DNA of 64,000 nt, from assembly GCF_029504395.1 (NCBI RefSeq), contig NZ_JAQFIF010000005.1, forward strand, positions 124,001 to 188,000. The letters run 5' to 3'. The position numbers were made by a program, and so were the translations under genes. The notes beneath the pieces were generated by a model. That model was not told the origin of the DNA. It searched no databases and worked only from the letters and a program-made list of their open reading frames with translations. Of this stretch, positions 36,286 to 44,614 are shown piece by piece. Source of the DNA: Arthrobacter sp. ES3-54. Lineage in GTDB: Bacteria; Actinomycetota; Actinomycetes; Actinomycetales; Micrococcaceae. Numbering within the stretch: the first letter of the stretch is position 1; each line of letters starts with the position of its first letter.

Positions 36286-37482
36286 CTAGACGACGAAGTC
36301 GTCGTAGCTGGCGCCCCGGTAGATGTCCTCAAACGTCTGCAGCGTGCGCGCGATGCCGTGGTTCTCCACCATTTCCCGGCTGGTTTTGCCCATTGCCGCG
36401 AGCTCGTGTGCGGGCAGCGAGAAGACACTGGCCAGCTTGGCGGCGAGGTCATCGCTGTCGTTGGGCGTAAAGAGGTAGCCGTTCTCCCCGTCACGCACCA
36501 GGTGCGGCAGCGCCATCGCGTTGGCCAGCAGAACCGGCGTCGACGCCGACATCGCCTCCAGGGTCACGAGGGACTGAAGCTCCGCCGTGCCGGGCATGCA
36601 GAACACGTCGGCCGTGATGTAGGCCCTGCGAAGGTCGGCGTCGCTGGCCATGCCGAGGAACCTGACCCTGTTCGTCAGTCCGAGCCGGGCGACCTGGGCC
36701 TCGAGGGCCGGACGGACTTCTCCGCCGCCGACGATTTCCAGGTGGATGTCGAGGTCCTTGGGCGTCTTGGCGACGGCGTCGATCAGCACGTCCACGTGCT
36801 TCTCCTCAGCCAGCCGGCCGACGAAGAGTGCGGTGGGGCTGGCGTGGCGTTCCACCGTCTCATCCGGACCCAGCTCGTAAGCAGCGGCGTCGATGCCGTT
36901 GGACAGCGGCAGGACCTTGCGGAGGAAGGCGTGCTGGTGCATGGCTTTGGCGGCGAGCGGCGTCGGTGTGGTGACGACGTCGGCCTGGCCCATGACTTTG
37001 CCCATGTCCTTCCAGGAGATCCGGCCCACGATGTCTTTGAACCACTGCGGGAACGGCAGGAAGGGGTTCAGGTTCTCCGGCATGAAGTGGTTCGTCGCCA
37101 CCACACGGATGCCGCGCTTCACAGCTTCGTAGAGGACGTGCTCGCCGATCATGTAGTGGCTCTGGATGTGCACCACGTCCGGCTGGATGCGGTCAAACAA
37201 GAGACCGATTTCCTTCTTGATCTCCCAGGGGAAGGTGATCCGGAAGTATTCGTGCGTGGGCACGGAATGGGAGCGGAGGCGGTGCACGGTGGCCTCCTCG
37301 CTGAACTCGCTGTAGCTCGCGCCCTTGCCCGGGCGGCATGCCAGGACGTGCACGTTGTGCCCGCGGGCAGTCATGCCCTTGGCGAGACGGTAGCCGAACT
37401 GGGCGGCGCCGTTGACGTGGGGCGGATACGTGTCAGCGGCAATCAGGATGGTCAGCGGGGACTGGTTGTCGGACTTGGTCAC
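36286..37482 (-). CDS. glycosyltransferase family 4 (GT-B) enzyme
   Basis: A 398-residue GT-B transferase. N-terminal acceptor domain: LIAADTYPPHVNGAAQFGYR (about 11-30), DVVHIQSHY, VVATNHFMPENL; C-terminal nucleotide-sugar domain: ALFVGRLAEEKHVDVLI (about 235), FLGMASDADLRRAY, and the ExxxxxxxE pair in GTAELQSLVTLEAMS. This fits GT4 retaining enzymes such as PimB/MgtA-like mannosyl- or glucosyl-diacylglycerol synthases; substrate not determined. GTG 37482 is chosen for AGGAG eight bases upstream; an upstream Met gives 22 extra residues of no similarity. Adjacent phospholipid genes hint at glycolipid synthesis. Confidence 0.87.
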   Translation of the reverse strand: MTKSDNQSPLTILIAADTYPPHVNGAAQFGYRLAKGMTARGHNVHVLACRPGKGASYSEFSEEATVHRLRSHSVPTHEYFRITFPWEIKKEIGLLFDRIQPDVVHIQSHYMIGEHVLYEAVKRGIRVVATNHFMPENLNPFLPFPQWFKDIVGRISWKDMGKVMGQADVVTTPTPLAAKAMHQHAFLRKVLPLSNGIDAAAYELGPDETVERHASPTALFVGRLAEEKHVDVLIDAVAKTPKDLDIHLEIVGGGEVRPALEAQVARLGLTNRVRFLGMASDADLRRAYITADVFCMPGTAELQSLVTLEAMSASTPVLLANAMALPHLVRDGENGYLFTPNDSDDLAAKLASVFSLPAHELAAMGKTSREMVENHGIARTLQTFEDIYRGASYDDFVV

Positions 37483-37587
37483 GTGAAGAGCTCCTGGTGG
37501 TCGCTGTGCGGACAGCTGGATCAATGGCGGCCGGCTGGCGGTCGGCACAGGCGCGCCGAGCCTGCAGCCGAAGTCTGGACTGATGCC

Positions 37588-38490
37588 CTAGGACCTGCCC
37601 GCTGCCTTCCGCGCTTCCTTCTTGCGCTTGGTGACTTCCGGGTGGTGCCTGGAGAGGGCTATAACTCCCACGATAGCAAGCAATGCGGCCGTGCCCATGG
37701 CAATAGCCGTCACGGCTTGGACGTCTGGGCGCAGTTCTCCCAGAATTACGATGCCGATCGCGATGCCCACAATGGGGTCGATCACGGTCAATCCGGCGAT
37801 CACGAGGTCCGGAGGTCCGCTGGAGTAGGCGTTTTGGACAAACCACGATCCCAGAGCGCCGGCAGCAATAAGCGCCACGACGCTGTACCACGGCACATTC
37901 AGCAGGAACTGCCCGTTGGGATCGAGCAGATGCCTGCCAATGATGCGGGTCAGGACAGCCACGAAGCCAAACAGGACGCCGGCGCCGAGGATGTAGACGA
38001 AGGCGCTCAGGCGGTGCTTGAACAGGACGGCGAGCGTGCCGAAGAGCCCCACGGCCAGGGCCAGCAGCAGCACGATCGTCAGCTCGTCAGAGGCACTGAC
38101 GTTGTGGTTCTCCTGGGTCGCGTTGACAGCCAGCAACACGAACAGCGCTGAGCCCGTCACGCAGCAAGAGATCGCCACGACGGTTGCCCGGTTCATGCTT
38201 AGGCCCTGGTCCTTGGTGTTGACCACGGTGGTGATGACCAGCGCGATCGCGCCGATCGGCTGCACCACCGTCAAGGGGGCCATGACGAGGGCGACGGCGT
38301 TCATCCCCATCCCGACGCACAGCAACATCAGCCCGAGCACCCAGCGCGGATTGCGCGCGAGCCGGAGCAGGCCGTGGCTGCTCAGCGCGAGGCCGCCGGT
38401 ATCGGCCTTGACCGCGCTGCCCTGCCGCTGTGCGCCAAAGGCCAGACAGAAGGCGCCGAGGACCGCAAGCAAAACCGCAAGCCATACCAT
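37588..38490 (-). CDS. DMT-superfamily membrane permease
   Basis: A 300-residue protein with 9-10 hydrophobic helices and a basic, cytoplasmic-looking tail (KRKKEARK). VLGAFCLAFGAQRQGSAV near the N-terminus and MAPLTVVQPIGAIALVITT resemble EamA/NIPA-like drug/metabolite transporters; SGPPDLVIAGLTVIDPIVG is the second repeat's counterpart. Substrate unknown. ATG 38490 overlaps the phosphatidyltransferase stop by one base (TGATG), so the two are probably one operon, with the glycosyltransferase upstream... on the same strand 105 bp further along. Confidence 0.82.
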   Translation of the reverse strand: MVWLAVLLAVLGAFCLAFGAQRQGSAVKADTGGLALSSHGLLRLARNPRWVLGLMLLCVGMGMNAVALVMAPLTVVQPIGAIALVITTVVNTKDQGLSMNRATVVAISCCVTGSALFVLLAVNATQENHNVSASDELTIVLLLALAVGLFGTLAVLFKHRLSAFVYILGAGVLFGFVAVLTRIIGRHLLDPNGQFLLNVPWYSVVALIAAGALGSWFVQNAYSSGPPDLVIAGLTVIDPIVGIAIGIVILGELRPDVQAVTAIAMGTAALLAIVGVIALSRHHPEVTKRKKEARKAAGRS

Positions 38491-39113
38491 CAGTGGGAGC
38501 CGCCGTCGTGCGCCCGAAGCTGCCTGCCCTTGCCAATGATGGCCCCGACGTAGTTGTAGGCCGCGATCCAGTGCCCCACGAGACCCAGTCCCAGGAAGAT
38601 CCACGCGACCGTGGCGTAGACGTTCGCGGCGGGCACCGGAAGTTTGGACAGCACCAGCAGCGGTGTGCCCACCAGCAGCAGGCCCGTCCGGATCTTTCCG
38701 ATGCGGCTGACCGGCAGATCCGGGTGGCCGTGGAAATAAAACAGTGACAGGGCGAGCAGGACCGCGTCCGGGACCAGCAGTGCGACGAGATACCACCACT
38801 CGACGACGCCGGCGATCACCAGGGTCACGGCCACGGCGATCAGCGATAGCCTGTCGGCAATAGGGTCCATGACCCGTCCGAGGTTGGACATCTGGTTGAA
38901 GCGGCGGGCGATGTAGCCATCCACCCAGTCCGTGCTGGCCATGACGGCGAGCACAAGGGCACCGTAGCCGTACTCGTGTTCGGCGAGGACCAGCCAGATG
39001 AACAGGGGAACACCAAGGAAGCGCACCACGGTCAGGACATTTGGAACCGTGAAGACCGCGTCGCGGTGGACGAGGGGTTGCCCGGGGCGGGCACCAGCGC
39101 CGATGAACTTCAT
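38490..39113 (-). CDS. CDP-alcohol phosphatidyltransferase
   Basis: A 207-residue membrane enzyme with the complete CDP-OH motif in two parts: DWVDGYIARRF and LGRVMDPIADR (D-G-x2-A-R-x8-G-x3-D-x3-D, about 62-84). About five TM helices. It uses CDP-diacylglycerol from CdsA. Candidates are PgsA (phosphatidylglycerophosphate synthase) or a cardiolipin synthase of the eukaryotic type; the N-terminus FTVPNVLTVVRFLGVPLF favours the PgsA/cardiolipin group over phosphatidylinositol phosphate synthase. Confidence 0.88.
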   Translation of the reverse strand: MKFIGAGARPGQPLVHRDAVFTVPNVLTVVRFLGVPLFIWLVLAEHEYGYGALVLAVMASTDWVDGYIARRFNQMSNLGRVMDPIADRLSLIAVAVTLVIAGVVEWWYLVALLVPDAVLLALSLFYFHGHPDLPVSRIGKIRTGLLLVGTPLLVLSKLPVPAANVYATVAWIFLGLGLVGHWIAAYNYVGAIIGKGRQLRAHDGGSH

Positions 39114-39167
39114 CGATTCCCCCTTTCCGTGGACGGCAACGGTTTGGTGTTCCGGTTCAGGGCCTGC

Positions 39168-40046
39168 CTAGCCCTTCATCAGCCTGCGCACCAGAACTGC
39201 CAAGGCGGCGGCCGACGCGGCCAGCACAGCAAGGGGCTTCCAGCGGTTCTTGATCTGGCCGGTCAGCTTCTGCCCGTCAGCGGATATGGGCGTCCCCGCC
39301 GAGGAGCGGGCTGAGGAGCGGAAGCCTGCGACCTTGTCGCTGAGCTGCGCTTGGCCGACCTGCAGCCGGGCCTGGGTGGCGGCCAGCAGGGTCTGGGCCT
39401 GGGTCTTGACATCGAGTTCCCGGCCGAGGTCGTCGCGCACGCCGGTGAGATGCGTACGCCGCTGGTCCAGCCGGCTTCGGAGTTCGGCCTCTGTGGGGGC
39501 AGGCCCCAAGTCGGGCTGTGCGGCAGCTTTGGCTTCCTTTTCCGCCTTTGCCTTGGCGGCTGCGGCTTCCTTGGCGGCCTTCGCGGCTTTGTACTGTTCG
39601 GAGTTCGGATCCAGGACGGCTGCGTCGAACGCGGAGCCTTCCCTGGCGATGCCAAGATCGTGCCTGAGTCCCCGGAGCGTGTCCTCGGGAACCAGCGGCA
39701 TGACCGCCTTGAACTTCCTCTGCCCGATGAGCGCCCCGATCGCGGCGATGATCAGGCACACGGCGGAGACCAGCAAGGCGGCGAGCCACGCCGGCATGAT
39801 CGTGGCCAGGCCCATGATCGCGGCGACCATCAGACCGATCACCAGCAGGCCAATGAAGACCAGTGCGACGGCGAAGAAGGCGCCGGCAACACCGAGCTGC
39901 ATCCCCTTGCGCTTGATCTCGGCCTTGGCCAGAGCAATCTCGTCATTGAGCTGGCGGGGCGCCAGCTTGAAGATCATCTTCAAGGTTTTCGGCAGCGCGG
40001 TAATGCGCAACCCGCTGCCTGTCCCGCCGCTGTGACGTCCGCTCAT
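39168..40046 (-). CDS. Holin-X (phage_holin_3_6)-like and DUF3618 fusion protein
   Basis: A 292-residue protein joining two actinobacterial domains. N-terminal part: LNDEIALAKAEIKRKGMQLG and two TM helices (about 52-78, 85-107), as in putative Actinobacteriota Holin-X. Then an Ala/Lys-rich coiled coil (about 150-180), the DUF3618 stretch EAELRSRLDQRRTHLTGVRD, and a C-terminal TM with VRRLMKG. The two domains are often adjacent genes; here they are one chain. Despite the name there is no phage context and no evidence of a lytic role. Divergent from the MFS exporter. Confidence 0.8.
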   Translation of the reverse strand: MSGRHSGGTGSGLRITALPKTLKMIFKLAPRQLNDEIALAKAEIKRKGMQLGVAGAFFAVALVFIGLLVIGLMVAAIMGLATIMPAWLAALLVSAVCLIIAAIGALIGQRKFKAVMPLVPEDTLRGLRHDLGIAREGSAFDAAVLDPNSEQYKAAKAAKEAAAAKAKAEKEAKAAAQPDLGPAPTEAELRSRLDQRRTHLTGVRDDLGRELDVKTQAQTLLAATQARLQVGQAQLSDKVAGFRSSARSSAGTPISADGQKLTGQIKNRWKPLAVLAASAAALAVLVRRLMKG

Positions 40047-40230
40047 CGGTCCCGCCTAACTGGTGCCATCCGTCGATCCGCTCGCGCGGGCTTGCCGGGT
40101 CTGGACAGCTTCGCACAGACCCCGGTGTCAAAACTATCATTTAGGCTCTTGGCAGGCCCTTTCGGGCAAGGTGTGGCGCGCCCGCCCAGCCACCGGCCGG
40201 CCGCCCTCGCGGGCCCTAGGATGGACCTCT

Positions 40231-41454
40231 GTGAGTACAGCCCCCAATCCCGGTGATTCCCCCAGCCGGCGTCGCAAATTCCTCTACATCCTGACGCTCG
40301 GCGCCCTGACGGCCCTGGGGCCGTTCACGGTGGATCTTTACCTGCCCGCGTTCCCTGCCCTGGAAGACAGCCTTGGCGTCTCCGAGGCCGCGGTGCAGCT
40401 GACGCTCACGGGGACGACCATAGGGTTCGCGCTGGGACAGCTGGTGGTGGGGCCGCTGAGCGACAAGTTCGGCCGGCGGCTGCCCCTGATCCTGGCGACG
40501 GCGGTCCACATCACCGCCTCCCTTGGCGCAGCCCAGTCCACGGATATCGCCACGTTGGGCTTCTTCCGTGTCCTCATGGGCATCGGGGCCGCCGGCGGCG
40601 GCGTGGTGGCCATGGCCATGGTCCGTGACCTGTTCAGCGGCTACGCCATGGTGCGGATGTTCTCGCGGATGGCCCTGGTCAACGGGCTGGCCCCGATCCT
40701 CGCCCCGGTCATCGGCTCCCAGTTGCTGTTGCTCATGCCCTGGCCCGGCATCTTCTTGTTCCTGGCCGCCTACGGGACCTGTGTCATCATCGCGGCCCTG
40801 TTCGTGGTCCGGGAGACCCTGCCGCCGGAGCTGCGCGGCAAGACCGGGATGACCGTGCGCCAGCGCTACAAAGTGCTCTTCTCCGACCGGATCTTCGTGG
40901 GCCTGCTGCTGGTGGGCGGCATGAACTTCGCGGGCCTCTTCGCCTATCTTTCCGCCTCGCCGTTCCTGTTCCAGAACGTCTACGGCTTCACCCCCCAGCA
41001 GTACGGCCTGCTCTTTGGCATCAACTCACTCGGCATCGTGGCAGGCGTGCAGACCAGCGCAAGGCTCATCAGGCGCGTCCCGCCGCAGTGGATCCTGGCC
41101 TGTTCCACGGCGTGGATGTTCGTCATGGCCGTTCTGATCGTCGTCTTCGACCAGCTGGGATTCGGGCTGTGGGGCGTCCTGGTGCCGCTGTGGTTCTACA
41201 TCCTCGGCGCCGGTTTCACCTTCCCCACCGTGCAGGTGCTGGCCCTGGCCAAACACGGCGCCCAGGCCGGAACCGCGGCGTCCCTCCTTGGCGCGGCGAC
41301 TTTCATGATGGCGGGCTTGGTCTCCCCGGTGGTCGGCTGGCTCGGCGTCGGGTCCGCGACCCCCATGGGCGCCGTCCAGGCCGCCTGCATCCTGTTGGCA
41401 GCCGCTGCGCTGTGGCTGGTTGTACGGCCCAGCACGGTGCCCCCGATCCAGTAG
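40231..41454 (+). CDS. multidrug exporter, MFS DHA1 family (Bcr/CflA)
   Basis: A 407-residue 12-TM exporter. DHA1 motifs: FTVDLYLPAFPALEDSLG (TM1), GFALGQLVVGPLSDKFGRR (motif A, about 58-76), RVLMGIGAAGGGVVAMAMVR with the Bcr-type RDLFSG, and NGLAPILAPVIGSQLL (motif C-like). Drug:proton antiport across the inner membrane is the family role; bicyclomycin/sulfonamide specificity is known only for some members. GTG 40231 has AGGA upstream; the open frame extends 56 codons further without support. A repeat array follows the stop. Confidence 0.9.
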   Translation: MSTAPNPGDSPSRRRKFLYILTLGALTALGPFTVDLYLPAFPALEDSLGVSEAAVQLTLTGTTIGFALGQLVVGPLSDKFGRRLPLILATAVHITASLGAAQSTDIATLGFFRVLMGIGAAGGGVVAMAMVRDLFSGYAMVRMFSRMALVNGLAPILAPVIGSQLLLLMPWPGIFLFLAAYGTCVIIAALFVVRETLPPELRGKTGMTVRQRYKVLFSDRIFVGLLLVGGMNFAGLFAYLSASPFLFQNVYGFTPQQYGLLFGINSLGIVAGVQTSARLIRRVPPQWILACSTAWMFVMAVLIVVFDQLGFGLWGVLVPLWFYILGAGFTFPTVQVLALAKHGAQAGTAASLLGAATFMMAGLVSPVVGWLGVGSATPMGAVQAACILLAAAALWLVVRPSTVPPIQ

Positions 41455-41479
41455 GGCCCCGGGCCGATTCTCCCCCGCG

Positions 41480-41650
41480 GGACATGCCCATTCTTCGCGC
41501 CCAGGACTGGGCATGCCCATTCTTCGCGCCCAGGACTGGGCATGCCCATTCTTCCCGGTACCCCCGGAGGGACATGCCCATTCTTCGCGCCCAGGACTGG
41601 GCATATTGGCAATATGCCCACGCGCCAGGACCGGCACTGAGCATGTCCCG
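41480..41650. repeat. array of 29-bp palindromic repeats
   Basis: Units starting CATGCCCATTCTTCGCGCCC recur at 41483, 41512, 41541, 41573 and (partial) 41602: periods 29, 29, 32 and 29. Unit junctions form GGGCATGCCC palindromes. The third unit has a variant second half (CCCGGTACCCCCGGAGG). The array ends in a perfect 21-base palindrome, GGGCATATTG-G-CAATATGCCC (41600-41620). Units are contiguous with no spacers. It fills most of the 287-bp gap between the exporter and the next gene. Confidence 0.85.
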
Positions 41651-41741
41651 GCGGCACCGTGAACACGGCGAGCCCTCGCGGCCTGGCCCTTGGCCCACTC
41701 GCACCCTGTTCGGCGTCCGCGGCGGGAGATACAGTTATTTC

Positions 41742-42149
41742 ATGCCCCACAGGCAGGACCCCCCGCCCCTTCCGGCCACTTGGCAGCGGTGCGACGCCGG
41801 AATCCTGCCCCTGTGGTGGGATCGTCTGTGTAGCCAGACCAGTCCGCAGTCGGCGGCCCTGTACGCCTCCGGCCTGTTCACCGAAGACCGCCGCCGCCCG
41901 ATAGCCCAGTGGTACAACCCGGCCTATGACTCCGCCCTCCTCGTGGCCCCGGAATCCTCCCCCGAGTGGCCAGTGCAAAGATTCGGCATCTTCTACGCGC
42001 CCCCGGGCGGCGGATTCACCCAGGTGCACTCGGCGCCGCATGAATGGCACCCGCGGGAGCCGCGGAAGTCCCCCACGGAGCTGGAGGCCTTCCAGGCCGC
42101 GGTGGCCGAGGCCCAGCGCTTCCTGCAGGTGGAAATGTACTTCGTCTGA
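41742..42149 (+). CDS. hypothetical protein
   Basis: A 135-residue soluble protein, not recognised. It is rich in Pro, Trp and Tyr (PLWWDRL, AQWYNPAYD, FGIFYAPPGGGF), ends in a helix (ELEAFQAAVAEAQRFLQVEMYFV in part), has one Cys pair (RCD, LCS) and no signal or TM. Third-position GC is high, as in true genes here. GGGAG lies 13 bases upstream of ATG 41742, rather far; the gene may start at another codon. It sits after the repeat array with no operon partner. Confidence 0.6.
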   Translation: MPHRQDPPPLPATWQRCDAGILPLWWDRLCSQTSPQSAALYASGLFTEDRRRPIAQWYNPAYDSALLVAPESSPEWPVQRFGIFYAPPGGGFTQVHSAPHEWHPREPRKSPTELEAFQAAVAEAQRFLQVEMYFV

Positions 42150-42219
42150 GTCGGGCCGCTGAAAGCCCGGCGACAACCGCCCGGGCCAGTGAACGGTACG
42201 GGTCAAAAAACGGGGCAAT

Positions 42220-42260
42220 AAAAAAGGTCCCGCGGCTGGTTTTCACCGGCCGCGGGACCT
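42220..42260 (-). terminator. rho-independent terminator after the first tRNA-Asn gene
   Basis: Minus strand: AGGTCCCGCGGC pairs perfectly with GCCGCGGGACCT, loop of 12, followed by six Ts with one A after. It starts six bases past the tRNA. Confidence 0.9.
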
Positions 42261-42265
42261 GTCCG

Positions 42266-42338
42266 CTCCTCCTGCTGGACTTGAACCAGCAACCCTTCGA
42301 TTAACAGTCGAATGCTCTGCCAATTGAGCTAAGGAGGA
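42266..42338 (-). tRNA. tRNA-Asn (GTT), copy nearer tctA side
   Basis: A 73-base cloverleaf with acceptor TCCTCCT/AGGAGGA, D arm GCTC/GAGC, anticodon loop CTGTTAA (anticodon GTT), T arm GCTGG-TTCAAGT-CCAGC, discriminator G, CCA not encoded. It is identical to the second copy 209 bp away, with its own terminator. Confidence 0.95.
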
Positions 42339-42432
42339 ATGAAGCAGGTACGACATTAGCAAACGTTTTGCCGGTAGGGAAATCGGCCAGGGCGCCAGTG
42401 CCGGCCAGCCGCGAAATACCCCCTCCGGGTAT

Positions 42433-42466
42433 AAAAAAGCCCCCGTTCCGGGAACCCGGAACGGGG
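42433..42466 (-). terminator. rho-independent terminator after the second tRNA-Asn gene
   Basis: Minus strand: CCCCGTTCCGGG, two-base loop, perfect 12-base complement, then GCTTTTTT. It begins nine bases past the tRNA, which is transcribed toward lower coordinates. Confidence 0.92.
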
Positions 42467-42474
42467 ACTGCGCG

Positions 42475-42547
42475 CTCCTCCTGCTGGACTTGAACCAGCA
42501 ACCCTTCGATTAACAGTCGAATGCTCTGCCAATTGAGCTAAGGAGGA
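42475..42547 (-). tRNA. tRNA-Asn (GTT), second copy
   Basis: Identical in all 73 bases to the copy at 42266-42338. The flanks upstream of both tRNA 5' ends are also related (GAATGAAGCRGGTA... and AGCAAAC), so the transcription unit was duplicated as a whole. No CCA encoded. It lies 53 bp past the dnaG stop. Confidence 0.95.
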
Positions 42548-42600
42548 ATGAAGCGGGTATAAGCCTAGCAAACACCGGCCCGGGAAACGAAATCGGCGGC

Positions 42601-44562
42601 TCAGGCGTCCGAGCGCAGGGACCGCCGCTGCACCTCAAGTTGCATGAGTTCGCGATTCAGCCGCTGGAATTCTTCGGGATCGGCCGAGGCGTCCAGACGC
42701 TGCAACTGGCCCATCTTCTCGGCTTTCACCCGGGTGATCTGGAGCTCGAACAGGCGGGCGAGGATGTCCTTGCAGTAGCGCAGGACACCTTCGGGCGTGT
42801 TGGCCGGCAGGGGCACCACTGCGAGTTCGGACACGAGGGGCCGCAGCGGCTCAGGGACCTCCTGCAGCAACTGCTCCACCCAGCGCACCGGGTCCCCGGC
42901 AAACCCGAGTCCGGTGGCCCGGATGGCCTCGTGGACGGCGAGATAGGCCGGTGTGGAGAACCGCGCCTCCGAGAAGCGTTGCCACGTCTCACCCTCGAGC
43001 ATGCCTGGTTCCTGCAGCGCGACCTCGAGCGCCTGGCGCTCCATCGCCGCCACGGGGTCCCGGGGATCAGGCCGGTTGAAGGACGGGAGCACGGCCGACG
43101 TCGGCAACGGGGCAACGCCCGGCGCAGTCCCGGCAAAGCCGCGGCCAGACCCGGCAGGCCCCTGCCCCCCGCCCTGCCCATGGCCCTGACTGCCACCCGG
43201 CGGGGCCGAGGCCGCCTGCGCGGCACGCTTGGTGGCCGCGCCGACGGCCCGGCTGACTTCCTCGACCGGCATCCCCAGCCAGCCGGCGAGCTCCCGGGCG
43301 TAGGCCGGCCGGATGCCGGCGTCGCGGATCTGCGCCACCACGGGCGCGGATTCACGCAGGGCAGCGATCCGGCCCTCGACGGTGTCCAGGTTGTGCCGCT
43401 TCAGGGTGGCCCGGATGGCGAACTCGAACAGCGGCCGGCGGCTTCCGATCAAGTCCCGGACGGCGGAGTCGCCCTTGGACTGGCGGAGTTCGCAGGGGTC
43501 TGCGCCGCTGGGTTCCACCGCCACGAAAGTTTGCGCGACAAACCGCTGGTCTTCTTCGAAGGCGCGCAGTGCCGCCTTCTGGCCGGCGGCGTCGCCGTCG
43601 AAGGTGAAGATGACCTCTCCCCCGCTGCCGTCGTCGGAGAGCAGCCGGCGCGCGATCTTGATGTGCTCGGTGCCGAAGGCGGTGCCGCACGTGGCCACGG
43701 CCGTCGGAATGCCGGCCAGGTGGCAGGCCATGACGTCGGTGTAGCCTTCCACCACCACGAGCTGGCGGTCCTTGGCGATGCTGCGCTTGGCGAGGTCGAT
43801 TCCGTAGAGGACCTGGGACTTCTTGTACAGCGCGGTTTCGGGGGTGTTCAGGTATTTGGGGCCCTGATCGTCCTCATAGAGCTTGCGGGCGCCGAAGCCG
43901 ATGGTGTCGCCGGCGATGTCCCGGATGGGCCAGATCAGCCGGCCGCGGAAACGGTCGTAGATCCTCTGCTGGTTTCCGGGTCCCCCGGCGGAGAACATGC
44001 CGGTCAGCTTGAGTTCCGGGTCGGTGTAGCCGCGGCCGCGGAGGTGTTTGAGCAGCGAGTCCCAGCCCTGCGGCGCGTAGCCCACACCGAACTGTTCCGC
44101 CGCCGCACGGTCAAAGCCGCGTTCGTAGAGGAAGTTGCGGCCCTCGGCCGCGCCCGGGGTGATCAGCTGGGCACGGAAGAACTCGTCGGCCACCTTGTGC
44201 GCGTCCAGCAGCCGCTGTCGCCGGCCTATGTCCTCCCGGTTGGGCCCGGAGCCGCCGTCCTCGTAACGGAGTTCGAAGCCGATCCGGTGGGCCAGCTTTT
44301 CCACGGCCTCGTGGAAGGTGGTGTGGTCCAGTTTTTGGACGAAGGAGATGACGTCGCCGTCCTCGCCGCAGCCAAAGCAGTGGTACCGGCCAACCTGGGG
44401 GCGGACCGTGAAGGAGGGTGAGCGCTCGTCGTGGAAGGGGCACAGGCCCTTGTAGGACCCCAGCCCGGCTCCCTTGAGCGTCACGTAGCCATCGACGACT
44501 TCCTTGATGTCGGTGCGCTGGCGCACTTCATCGATGTCTTCGCGTTTGATCAGGCCGGCCAC
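42601..44562 (-). CDS. dnaG: DNA primase
   Basis: A 653-residue replicative primase that makes RNA primers with DnaB. Order: N-terminal CHC2 zinc domain with CPFHDERSPSF and HCFGCGEDGD (about 41-76); RNA polymerase domain with RFRGRLIWPIRD and the TOPRIM acidic motifs VVVEGYTDVMA (about 270) and FTFDGDAAGQKAA; then a Gly/Gln/Pro-rich linker (about 455-490) and a C-terminal helicase-interacting domain of about 150 residues. Length is normal for actinobacteria. It is one gene downstream of dgt, 52 bp away, an arrangement common in high-GC Gram-positives. Confidence 0.97.
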   Translation of the reverse strand: MAGLIKREDIDEVRQRTDIKEVVDGYVTLKGAGLGSYKGLCPFHDERSPSFTVRPQVGRYHCFGCGEDGDVISFVQKLDHTTFHEAVEKLAHRIGFELRYEDGGSGPNREDIGRRQRLLDAHKVADEFFRAQLITPGAAEGRNFLYERGFDRAAAEQFGVGYAPQGWDSLLKHLRGRGYTDPELKLTGMFSAGGPGNQQRIYDRFRGRLIWPIRDIAGDTIGFGARKLYEDDQGPKYLNTPETALYKKSQVLYGIDLAKRSIAKDRQLVVVEGYTDVMACHLAGIPTAVATCGTAFGTEHIKIARRLLSDDGSGGEVIFTFDGDAAGQKAALRAFEEDQRFVAQTFVAVEPSGADPCELRQSKGDSAVRDLIGSRRPLFEFAIRATLKRHNLDTVEGRIAALRESAPVVAQIRDAGIRPAYARELAGWLGMPVEEVSRAVGAATKRAAQAASAPPGGSQGHGQGGGQGPAGSGRGFAGTAPGVAPLPTSAVLPSFNRPDPRDPVAAMERQALEVALQEPGMLEGETWQRFSEARFSTPAYLAVHEAIRATGLGFAGDPVRWVEQLLQEVPEPLRPLVSELAVVPLPANTPEGVLRYCKDILARLFELQITRVKAEKMGQLQRLDASADPEEFQRLNRELMQLEVQRRSLRSDA

Positions 44563-44614
44563 AGTGCCATCCTAGTCCCCGGGTACGACGCCGACGGGCC
44601 GGCCACGGTGGCGG

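Noticed and set aside
37588..38799. 403-residue form of the DMT permease
   Set aside because: The upstream 103 codons are antisense-like and lie inside the phosphatidyltransferase gene; ATG 38490 gives the TGATG overlap and a normal first TM helix.
39168..40046. Prophage remnant suggested by the Holin-X domain
   Set aside because: No other phage gene, integrase or att site; such proteins are ordinary chromosomal genes in actinobacteria.
41480..41650. Possible CRISPR array
   Set aside because: The 29-bp units are contiguous without spacers, are palindromic at the junctions, and no cas gene is nearby.
42601..44421. 593-codon plus-strand frame opposite dnaG
   Set aside because: Shadow frame; dnaG on the minus strand has the zinc and TOPRIM motifs.
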